Of a DNA stretch of 29,864 nt, positions 1 to 10,000 are shown in pieces (position 1 is the first letter of the stretch; every line of letters starts with the position of its first letter). Made by a program: the position numbers and the translations under genes. This stretch comes from Mnemiopsis leidyi (Eukaryota > Ctenophora > Tentaculata > Lobata > Bolinopsidae), in assembly GCA_000226015.1 (NCBI GenBank), contig JH152726.1:43001-72864 (forward strand). The letters are read 5' to 3'. A model generated the notes under the pieces. The model saw only the letters and a list, made by a program, of their open reading frames with translations, was not told where the DNA came from and searched no databases.

Positions 1-64
1 AACGAAGTATACACTCTAAGTAATTTGTGTGTTTCACTGTCTAGCCAAACTAAATGATTTGAGG

Positions 65-302
65 AATGTACACAACGTGCGTGAAGTAAGTAAAGAAATG
101 TACACAAAGTGTTTGAAGTAAAGTAGAGAAATGTACACAAAGTGTGTTAAGTAAAGTAAAGAAATGTACACAAAGTGTGTGAAGTAAAGTAGAGAAATGT
201 ACACAAAGTGTGTTAAGTAAATTAAAGGAATGTACACAAAGTGTGTGAAGTAAAGTAAAGAAATGTACACAAAGTGTGTTAAGTAAAGTAGAGAAATGTA
301 CA
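65..302. repeat. 33-bp minisatellite, about 7 units
   Basis: A unit of about 32-33 bp beginning AATGTACACAAAGTGTGTGA recurs from 65 to about 300, with starts at 65, 97, 130, 163 and so on. Units differ by one to three bases. Because 33 is a multiple of three, the minus strand stays open and would encode an 11-residue repeat (YISLLYLTHFV-like). That is a by-product of the unit length and not good evidence for a gene. Confidence 0.9.
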
Positions 303-1181
303 TGTACACAAAAAAGTTGCCTGTAAGGGCCTTCAATGACCTAACTAAAGCCCAAAACTGTGTAATCGGGGGACGAAATGTGGTCCAACTCCAAATAAAA
401 AGCGGTAGAGTACTATGAAAATTAGAGATTCTGTAGATCTCCTCAAGACCGATGGTATGGGCCAAGTCAAAATTTGATCCTAGGGCCTAATAGAGTAATA
501 GGACCCCTAAAAGGGCACTATAATGGAAATTTTTCAAATTTAATATGAAAGGAAAGTAAGACCAGTACTTTGATATAAAATTTAACAGCAAATCTGATGG
601 TGACATTCAATAAAGCCTAAAATCTTATTTAGGCCAATATTTAAAGTATGTTACAAGAAATCCTACGTTTGGGCACACAATTTAACGGCGAATCCTACAA
701 ATACTGATTGTCCTGTGTTTTAGTTAATACTGATTAGTGATAAGTTAATACTGATACCAATAACTATGATTAATATGATTGATGTTTCTGTCCCTTCCAT
801 CTTAAGGTAAAACTGACAAAAGACAAACCGAATAGGGAAACCTATTTGCAATACCTGTATCAACATCGTAGCCCACAAGCTAATATTACTTTTGTGCAAA
901 AAAGAACAATAATATGATACCAAACTTACTTTTAGTGTAAAACAAGCTAAAGAATCTGTATCAATCGGAGCACTGATCGTAAAAAAGGTGCGGGAACTCA
1001 GTATCACAAACACCCCGGTAGTTAGTTGGCCTCATAAGGTAGTGCTGTATATTGTACCAGCGACAATGTGTAAAAACACACGACAAATACATAACTTATA
1101 GTTATAGTGTAGATATAGTGGTCCGGAAAAGCGTGAATTTATGAAAATATCGAAAAATATGGATGGGATACGAACACAAAC
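303..1181. other. AT-rich stretch, no supported gene
   Basis: No gene is supported here. If the exon proposed at 1182-1400 on the minus strand is real, its downstream exons would lie here. A splice-site-like block on the minus strand near 930-1000 (pyrimidines then CAG, ending AAAA|GTAAGT) is one candidate, but I could not build a consistent model. Confidence 0.4.
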
Positions 1182-1400
1182 CTTGTTTAATTCCTTTGCA
1201 AGCCCAGTAACGTTTCGCCAGCAATGACTTCTGCATAGAACTAACTCTTTAAATGGAAAAAATCCGTCAAACAACGTGCAAATACTATCGTAAGCTTCGC
1301 GGCTGGTGTTAGAGGTGGAATCTGGTGAGACACGAGTGTAACCTCTTGCCTGTTCTCCACATAAACTACAAACAGTGTCGGCCGACTTAGGTCTAACCAT
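1182..1400 (-). CDS. putative first coding exon, zinc-binding (ZAD-like) protein, unknown
   Basis: An ATG at 1400 opens 73 codons ending at AAG followed by a donor-like GTTTGTG at 1181, so the exon would leave in phase 0. The peptide has a C-x2-C pair at residues 11-14 (CSLC) and a second cluster at about 56-60 (LCRSHC), followed by an amphipathic stretch NVTGLAKELNK. Two metal-ligand pairs bracketing about 40 residues and then a helix recall ZAD-type and related zinc-binding N-terminal domains. This is resemblance only. The composition is clearly more protein-like than the neighbouring frames. No following exon was identified, so the product and the gene itself remain uncertain. Confidence 0.35.
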
Positions 1401-3222
1401 AACATTAACTACTATCAGTTCTTCACTGGATCTAAATGGCTTGCCTTTATAGTTTTCCCTACCTTGAGTTTCCCAGCCCCTCCCTCAGTCTGCACTGTGC
1501 AACTCAAACCACGTGATCATGTTATTGAACATTTTTCACTTTCCTTTATTGTTATCTAATATTTCTATTTCTATCTATGAGCGACATTTACTGAGATATT
1601 GATTTTCCAGCCTTATTATGTATATAATAAATCGATACATATATGTGTATATTTTAGTAGTAGGCGTAACCCGTGTTCCGACTAACGCTAATTAGCACCA
1701 AAATATTTTTCCGGAATATGGCATAAATAGTTGTCATAAGCTGTCCTTGGTCTTATGGGCGTTGTGCACTGAAACAGTGGTTTCATGGTGGACTGTTATT
1801 GAGAATGGCAGAAGTTAAGATAAACCTTCATGAATGTTCTTACGTATACGTACCCCTAGCATATATATTAAGAGCCAAGATTATCGGTTATTTAAACTTC
1901 GGGGAATTCATGGGAAATTTCGTCCTGATGATATAATCGTTGACTTATTTATTGAATAGCTTATATCATCATGAATATTATTTCATAGATATATCGTTAG
2001 ACATATAAACTCACCTTTTGCAGGACCCAATGCTCACTGCAGATAAGACATATTAAAAATAAGATTATATGATATCAAGCTGATTGCTGATTTTGCAAAA
2101 TAATCGGACCCACTATTTGTGTTTACACATTACGTGGTGTAGTGTTATCGTATAGCTACATACGTGAACACTTTTGGTTTGGTTGGAGAGACGAAATAAA
2201 ACAGTTAACATTGGTGGGTTCTCATGAACACTACTTACTATTTTCAAACATATAAAGTTTGTGGGTGTTGCTCTTCGCCTCCTATTTAAGAAAGGGGAAA
2301 ATCGTCGATTAAGTTTTAAATTGATTATGGAAAGAACAAGCCAAAGCTTTATGTTTATTTAAAACCCAGATACTTTTTCAGTTTTAACTTAACTTGAAGC
2401 GATTTACCCGACGAGCGAACACAATGCCGCGATGTGGTGAACAACCGCAGTTGTGGAATTTACGCCCCATTTCTGTAACAACTGATACGGGTAAATATTT
2501 TTTGATAATACTGGTATGAGGTGTTTGTTTGTTGTTTTGATTAATGCTGAATCAATGAAAATCAATTCGAAGTCTCCTTTTGCAAAAGTTTTCATTAATG
2601 TTAAAAATGGAATTGTCGCAATCGTTTTTCATTTACACCATTGATTTGGTTATCAAATTCCTCCATCGTTTACCTTTACTTTTTAATAGGCCCTGACTAC
2701 TGACAGCCATAAAGAAGTATACTGGGATTGTTCTGTCGTGCAGTTTGTAGTCTACATTTAACAAGAGGACTGTTTAGTGTTTATATGGTCAAGTCTACTC
2801 AGCTCCAACTATCATGAAAGACTTCCATATTCTTTGGCGTATTCAGCTGGAAGTTTTTATCAAGAAAAACCATGGATGAATAGAACTGTGCAGTGTTAAT
2901 CTTGTTGATAGATTTTGGGATAAGATTTTTGTTTAAAGTAAAACTTATAGTTATATTGTGATCACGTTTTTCACTAAATTCCAGTGTTGATAACACAAAG
3001 TGTACCTTATTATGTACATACAATTAATTGGACAGAATTGCACAGAACGAACTAACAATTCTCTGCTGCACTTTCTCTTCATACATCGTAGTCGTTTGAC
3101 AAATTCAAAATGCATCATAAAAGCAGATGAGTATATTTGATATGAATTACAGTAAGATTTTTAAGCAATTTTGTTGCAGCTAACTTTTTATAGAATGATC
3201 TTTCTGGTGCAATTTGCATAAA
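1401..3222. other. AT-rich intergenic stretch
   Basis: Nothing supportable was found. The short open frames on the minus strand (2404-2595, 2799-3023) lack splice context and recognisable motifs. Confidence 0.4.
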
Positions 3223-3289
3223 TCATAATGTATAATGTATAATATCTATAATGTATAATGTATAATATCATTATCATAATGTATAATTT
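3223..3289. repeat. AT-rich short tandem repeat (AATGTAT)n
   Basis: AATGTATAATGTATAATAT-type words are repeated over about 65 bp with small interruptions, which makes an AT-rich microsatellite. Confidence 0.8.
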
Positions 3290-3662
3290 ACGCATTGAGA
3301 CACTTATTGATACAATCATATACGGTTTATTTAATTCATCAATTTCTGATAATAGTCTCAATCATAATTTCAGTATCACTCTGCCACTGACCACTCTGTA
3401 GACCTTTCTGATTCTCTACAGTTCGAGAAGTTTGTAATTCTATTGTAATTGCCGTAATTAGTTTTGCTTTATCGACCAATCGATGCTTATGCTTGAGCCA
3501 GAGAGTGACATTTTGATTCTTAATCGAATCTTGAAGTGTGGGGAGTGCATGCAATTGATTAAATCACAATTTATCAAATTACCCGTCAAAGTGTCAAAAT
3601 CGTTGTCCTCGTAGACATATTCCAGCAAGTACAACACATTTGTAAGAAAGCGTGATAAATAC

Positions 3663-3682
3663 GTACGTGCGCGCGCACGTAC
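3663..3682. repeat. perfect 20-bp palindrome at edge of GC-rich element
   Basis: GTACGTGCGCGCGCACGTAC is its own reverse complement. It sits where AT-rich DNA gives way to the GC-rich repeat block, so it may mark or lie just outside that element's end. Confidence 0.8.
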
Positions 3683-3689
3683 ATTCTCC

Positions 3690-4880
3690 TCCCTAGCGCT
3701 CGAATGAGGTTTTTCACCCGTCTATGAATTTCGAAGAAATTCTAGACGCGCATCGCCCGTTGAATATCATCTCGTCAAGGTCGGACAAAGTCAGCTCAGA
3801 CAAGATCGCCCGCGTTTATGCGAGCTTGACAAGATTATATTTGTTAACTGTAGCTGTTCTAACGCTACAGTGCAGCACCCAAGCACCAAAGCTGCGATAC
3901 GGTTGCCTGCGGGGGACCTCAGTCTTTGTTGCTTTGCAACAAAGATTGTCGCGGTAATACCTTGTCGCGGTGATCAGTGATACCCGACTCACGGTAGACG
4001 TGACGAATGTAATCTCGTCAAGCGGTCAAGTGATACCCGACTTACGCAGCTAAAGAACGTTAGACGGATATGATATATATCATATCGTCAAAACAAAGAT
4101 CGGAGGGAACGCAGAGCGATCCGCGCAGATTCCGGTAAAGAGTCGGGTAACACCTTGCCTTGCGGCCCATTTTCAATTTTCAAATCAAACTTTCAATTGA
4201 AAATACGGGGCGGCAGCAGGTCAGGCAACGTCTGACAAGTAACACCTCGATAAGCTTTTTACCTATAACCAGGTGCTAACGCACGCTCCGCGCGCGGCTG
4301 CCACGCGACGCAGCTAGAATAATTCCATCCACCTCTTGTGGCGTGCGCGACGCGTGCAAAAGGGCACTGGTTAGAGCAAGACAGGCTTAGCGCGAAATCA
4401 AGACTGACGTCATGCGCAGTGCGACACAAAAGCTCGCACAGGTGTGCCTACAAAACGTGCGCGCGCGGCTCTAAATTTGTCGTCGCCAGCTGGGCCATGA
4501 TATTGGCCTGGTTTACTAAATTAGCTGTTTGGTAGGCAATCGCCGCTTGCTACACGGTGCCTAGCCCTGCTGCTGCGAAGCGGCGGCCTCCAGCGTGGCC
4601 GCGCGCAGCCGAATCTGGAATCGCCGCGCCATACCAGCTCTAGCTCACCTCTTCACCGTTCACTTGTCAAAGTGATACCTTGACGAGATTATATCCGTCC
4701 ACCGTTCTAACGAAACGATCTCGTTCAGCTTTAGCTGCGTGAGTCGGGTATCACTGCGACAAGTGATACCCGAATCTTGTCTGACTTTGTCCGACCCTCA
4801 ATCTATGGGAATAAAATGACAGGAGGATGCGCGCTGCCGTACAAGAGTCGGGTAACATCTCGACAAGTTCTTGTTTGTGT
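3690..4880. mobile_element. GC/CpG-rich foldback repeat element (non-autonomous)
   Basis: The base composition jumps to GC- and CpG-rich. The two sides are imperfect inverted copies. GGTCGGACAAAGTCAG near 3779 matches the reverse complement of CTGACTTTGTCCGACC near 4780. The block 4679-4762 is nearly the reverse complement of 28919-28996. The word GTGATACCCGAC or its complement (also as GTGTTACCCGAC) recurs at about 3977, 4032, 4148, 4744, 4760 and 4849. No transposase is seen. Related pieces lie at 28520-29460, for example the segment at 4330-4380 with CCACCTCTTGTGGC and AAAAGGGCACTGGTTAGAG resembles 29203-29254. A foldback or MITE-like element is inferred. The exact ends were not fixed. Confidence 0.65.
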
Positions 4881-5552
4881 CCTAGGCAACTATAAAGCCA
4901 GCAAGGTCTTACATTCAGACGAAAGAACATGCAAAACTTACTGTACAGATTTATTACAGGAATAAATAGTTTATACATTACAGAATAAGCACGTAATCAT
5001 ATCATTATCAGTTATTAACGGCGACAAAGTATCACACTGCAAAAATAAATAAAATCATGATCCAGGAGCATTAACAATTGCATTAACATGAGGGTAACTT
5101 TTGGGGTTCAGAAAAGGGTTTTGATGATCTAGTTTGTAATAAGGTTATTCAGTTTCACTTTCAGTGAATAAGAGCCAATCTTGATGCTTTAAATATTGTA
5201 TCGAAATACTGATAGGAAAATCTACAACTTTAATGTAAACAATATACTTGGTTTGTCTCATAATGATTGTCACTTGATCTAATCAGTAAAACTACAATAT
5301 ATTTTGAAATGAGAAATCAAATAGATTAAATTATACTACGTAGTCCCCCCTGGGTTTTGTGGTATCCGTTGAAAGAACCGCTGAACGTCAAAAAACATTA
5401 ACTCGTCTCCGTCCGCTAAGACTAAGTGATGGCCCAGTTCACCCAAGTCTCGTCTTCAACACACTTCAACTGCACCTTTGTCTCCACTAACACTAACAGC
5501 ACGCAATATACCTCTACAGCATTAAATCCTGCCCTGTTTGTTTTTTTTTCAG
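4881..5552. other. no gene seen
   Basis: AT-rich with no supported exon. The segment around 5240-5275 (TGTCTCATAATGATTGTC) is repeated in inverted orientation at about 6045-6065. Confidence 0.4.
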
Positions 5553-5722
5553 AAAGTGCTGCAGGAACCCGTGATTCTGAGCTGTGAGCACACAAGTTTC
5601 ATTTCCAAATCCTTTGTCAATAACAGGTGTACAGCACTTTTATCGATGTTTAAAGATGATGCTTCAGCCCTTAGCGATAGTCTTGAGGCCTTAGCAATCA
5701 GTTCATCTATTCACCAATACAG
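5553..5722 (+). CDS. isolated exon-like segment with degenerate RING-like motif
   Basis: A strong acceptor (long pyrimidine run TTTGTTTTTTTTTCAG ending at 5552) precedes 56 open codons, and the stretch ends at CAATACAG followed by a donor-like GTGAAC. The start KVLQEPVILSCEH resembles the middle of RING fingers, where a conserved hydrophobic stretch leads to C-x-H. The later zinc ligands expected after the histidine are not in place (HTSFISKSF), so it would be a degenerate or misread RING. The remainder (CTALLSMFKDDASALSDSLEALAISS) is helix-like. No partner exons were found. It lies between inverted copies of a short repeat (about 5240-5275 and 6040-6090), so it could be part of a mobile element or a decayed gene. 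Confidence 0.35.
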
Positions 5723-6924
5723 GTGAACTAACTGACCTAGGCCGCCCTAAAGACGTATCTTAATACTAATGCTAAATGAATCGTCCCTATAATTGGAGGC
5801 TACTTAAAGTTGCACGCACCTCAAACTAAGCGAGGATGCCCTCCAAACACTTGTACAAGTTCACCATGCAGCTCCACGCCGACTTTCCAAGTTTAAAGCC
5901 GGTATAAACGGTGGATAAAAGCAGCACTTTTAAATTCAAGTTTAACCGAGAACCAAGACACTGATAAGAGCGTAAGGTTTTATCTCAAAATCGACTGAAA
6001 ATCATCGTACAAGTCTTGATTTTTGGCTAAAACCATTGGTTTTCTGATGACAATCATTATGAGACACACTAAGTACCATTTAAACAATGTTAAATTAAAT
6101 ACACAGCTGAAAACATTTAAAATGGACACAAACGATACATACTAGACACAATCACAATGTTTTCAATCATTTAGTAATCAGTGTTCAAGGAATAAAATCG
6201 TTTTTTTAGCATAAAATCTGTGGTCATCAACAATGATGACAAAATGAACACGTTATCAAATACACAGCTAAACTCTTTCTCGTGTAAACTATATTTATAA
6301 AAAGTTTATACAAAATTTTGAGTGGCGAACGACGTGACATTTTCGCTACATAAGAATATACAATAAGGATAAACAGAAACAAATAATGTTCGACTTTACA
6401 AATAAAATTTATAGTTCACTGGATTAATATCTTAACAAAAACTGCATTGATTCATTAACAAATCCCAGATCAAATAACTTTTGTTCAGACAGTTGAGAGA
6501 ATAATCAAATCGAACCGATTCGTCTTTTAAAAAATTACTGTGAATCACGGTACTTATGACTAAAACCAGCCAAAATTTTAATGGAATAAAGAAATTTAAG
6601 ATTTTTATACAGATTTTTGAAGATGTTTGAGAGCCATTTATAAAAGCTTGTATATTATATGAATGCCACGCTGTACTTTTCAGACGTTAATTGTAAATAA
6701 AATCATGTTAGGGTAAGTCGACCATACTCAATGAGAAATCAGGAATATCGAGAAGTTGGGATTCGAAAAAAGAAATCACAATATTTATAATTGTATAACT
6801 TTAAGTCATTATACTTTTAACATCAATATTGCCGGAAACGAATATGAATGATACAAAACATACCATAACAGGGTCTAACAACACGTGACTAAGACCAGAT
6901 CAGGTCACATGACTCAGTTAGAGA
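5723..6924. other. 3' flank of NRBP, no gene seen
   Basis: AT-rich DNA downstream of the NRBP stop. On the minus strand a variant poly(A) signal ATTAAA occurs near 6575, and no canonical AATAAA was found close to the stop codon. AAAACCATTGGTTTT near 6030 is a short perfect inverted repeat. Confidence 0.35.
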
Positions 6925-7062
6925 TCACGTGGATAGACATTCTTGTAGCGACTCAAGGACCATGTCTCTGTCAAGTTTGTTAAGAAGTCCGTAAGCTATA
7001 ATCTCGTCTACCAGCGCTCCAGGATCTTCTTGTTCGTTAATATCGGTACTCATTATTCGCAC
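6925..7062 (-). CDS. NRBP: NRBP coding exon 13 (C-terminus)
   Basis: Acceptor TTTATTTGAAG, 45 codons and TGA at 6925-6927. It encodes VRIMSTDINEQEDPGALVDE, IIAYGLLNKLDRDMVLESLQ and ECLST. This aligns with the vertebrate C-terminus around NENIPELAAELVQLGFI and its terminal helix. The acceptor's pyrimidine tract is poor. Confidence 0.85.
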   Translation of the reverse strand: MRIMSTDINEQEDPGALVDEIIAYGLLNKLDRDMVLESLQECLST

Positions 7063-10000
7063 CTTCAAATAAATGAGTTGAAGGAATAAACTTAGAGCAA
7101 TAAAATTGTAGGTAAAGCTGCTAGGATCACGCTAATGGAAATAAGAAAGAGAAATCATCACACGACAAGTATCTGTGAAATACGACGAAAAACTGTGAAA
7201 TACGACGAAAAACTGTGAAATACGACAAGTATCTGTGAAATACGACAATTAACTGTGAAACATGACAAGAAACTGTGAAATACGACAAATAACTGTGAAA
7301 TACGACAAATAACTGTGAAACATGACAACTTATTACTGTGGAATCAACTTACCATGTTGTCGTTCATCTGAAACTCCAATTTGAGATGAAGGTTACCGCT
7401 CACAGGGCTTGGGTTCAGCTGACATTTTATACACAGGATCTGAAATGTAGGATAGCCGGTCTTATGTCTACATTAACAGATATCTGAGCTGGTTTAGGGC
7501 AGAATGTGAAAAACGATAAGATGAGGCAGAACATTCATCCTTACTCTATTAATAAAAATAAGTTAAAGTCCAAACCCTAACATCGGTTATACGTTATCGT
7601 TATACGTATGTCACAAGATTTTGCCGTTTTTATAGATACAAGCTGTCATACTCAGTTACAGTATTCAGTAAACAGTAGAATCTAACAATCTAACAAGAAT
7701 TGTGCCCGCTTAGTCTCAGGCGGACGCTAGATTTCGATCTACCTAATTCTCTAGCGACAGCGGCTAAGAATAAGATAAGATCAACCATGTGCCTAAAGCG
7801 ATTAAGACTGTGTAGTTAAGCTGCAAACGCGGTTGCGGTTCAACTTCAAGTAGCAACACGCAATTGCACGTGCTAGACCAAAAAATTTCTTGAGCAAAGA
7901 ACTTTGCGTAAAAGGAAGCTCTAAAAGCAGCGTTAGGTGGTTATGAATTTGTTGCAGAGTGTTACAAATTAAACTTTTTGTTACACCGGACACCATACCT
8001 ACCCACCCCTCCCAAAAATCCAATCATTTTAAGGTTTAAAACATCTGCCTAAATTTTTGCTTTCAGAAAAAAGAAGAGATGGAAAAGTTAGTTGGTGCAC
8101 ATTTCACTTAGTCCGACTGCATATCTGTTTTACCGGCACGTAATACTTGCTACACATTGCGTTATGTGTATATTGTGGGATAATCTAGAGGGGAATCTAG
8201 AGTGGAAACTTAGTAACAAACAGCAATTAATTTACGAAATGAATACGTTAACAGATACTGCATTGTCATGTTCTACAGCAGCTGCTGCCTAAAATTTACA
8301 GTCATCAACAAAAAAGTTTTCCAAGTCACATTGAATGCTATATAAAACATCGATTAACAATGGATCAATCAGATTGAACTAAACAGGCCTGATGAAGCGC
8401 ACAGAAGAAGGCACAGAAGAATGCAGGAATTACAGCTGCATTGTTTAAAGTTTGACCAGAACATTATTTTTCGCTGTTTCTTTGTGCTAAAATATACAAT
8501 TCTCGAGATTTTCCTCAAAGATTTTCCTCAAACGATTGCGACGAAAAGGTCGCTTTCCAATGTTAAACTTTTTCAGCATTTGAGCCCAGTATAGTTGTCA
8601 CTGGGTAACGTGCTTTATTATATTTGTGTACGATTAGAGTTAAATAACACAACGTAAAATAGTAGAGACGTTTCCCTTCTTATTTCACCCTTTCCCAAAA
8701 GAAGAACAGACTTGCAGATGATGGAAGTCGATAAACATGGAGATGTCACCAACTCAAGTCAAGAGAAGACAGTATTTGATGATAGCAAAGAATTAAATCC
8801 CATCCTTACAGATTTGTTCACAGACCGGTCACAAGGACCTGCAGGATCTGTACAAGTACGGGAAGTGCTGTCCCACCTCAAGAAGAACGGACTGAGACCC
8901 ATGACAGATCCCAGGTTTGGCGAGTTCATGAGACAGATGATTGTAGAACATTCCGGACATGGCGATCACGTGGAGGTGAAGAAGCAGGTCAGTGTAGAAG
9001 AGTTCCAGGCGGCGGGGAGAAGTTGCCCTGGCCTCCTCAACCGGGCACTTAGCTGTTCTCTCGCTATTCCTGAGTTTAGGGAGTTTTGCACGCAGATCAA
9101 GTCGATTTACGATGAGTTGCGGAATGTAAAGGGCGGGAAGAATGCGCAGTACATTCCCCAGCTGGCGCGGGTCAACCCGGACTATTGGGGCGTATCTGTA
9201 TGCACGGTGGATGGACAAAGATTCTCAATAGGGGACGTCAACGTTCCCTTTTGTATTCAGTCGTGCAGCAAAGCTCTGAACTACGCTATCAACGTAACGG
9301 AGCACGGTGCTGAGTACGTGCACCAGTTTCTTGGCAAGGAGCCAAGTGGTCGGGGGTTTAACCAGATACATCTGGACAAGAACGGGCTGCCACACAATCC
9401 CATGATTAACCCTGGGGCGATAAGTTGTTGTAGTGTTCTGAGGAAGGAAGATAGCTTGGCCGAGAGGTTTGTTAATTAACAAATATTACTACTTAGGGAG
9501 GTTGCAGCCCAATAAAAACGTCAAACTCCATTATAGCATTTGCTGTAGCGTTCAGCCTTTGGGGTACTCTAATCTCTAATCCCTACTTGTTGGATGCCAC
9601 CAGTCGGTCGATAAGACTTCTGCTAATTGACTCTCCCAGGTACGAATATACAGAGAAGATGTACAAGAAAATGGCGGGAGGTGAGTTTATCGGGTTCAGC
9701 AACGCTACATTCCTTTCCGAGAAGAGCGAAGCTGACCGGAACTTTGCTATTGGGTACTACCTCAAGGAGGCGGGGGTGTTCCCAGAGGGGAGTAACTTGA
9801 AGGAGACGCTCGATTTGTATTTTCAGCTGTGTAGCGTGGAGGCAAACTGTGATAGTGCAGCTGTTATCAGCGCTACTATCGCTAACGGGGGAGTGTGTCC
9901 TACAACCGGAGAGGTAATGTTTATGTGTGTATTTATCAATTATCCGAATGTGCGACTATACTCTATATTGTATAGGAGTTAACAAAACTTATGTACTTTG

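Noticed and set aside
34..465. 143-codon minus-strand frame with an 11-residue repeat
   Set aside because: The frame is kept open by a 33-bp minisatellite; no domain or splice context supports coding.
3339..3554. 71-codon minus-strand frame followed closely by AATAAA
   Set aside because: Helical-looking product and a near poly(A) signal, but no ATG at the frame start, no splice acceptor, a stop just upstream and no recognised family.
7802..8023. Minus-strand frame containing HNHLTLLLEL, tempting as an NRBP exon because vertebrate NRBP has HHLTLLLKL
   Set aside because: No acceptor in the required phase, and the true matching exon is 7353-7439, which joins both neighbours in phase.
8829..9218. 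129-codon minus-strand frame
   Set aside because: Antisense shadow of GLS exon 1.
9225..9482. 85-codon minus-strand frame
   Set aside because: Antisense shadow of GLS exon 1.
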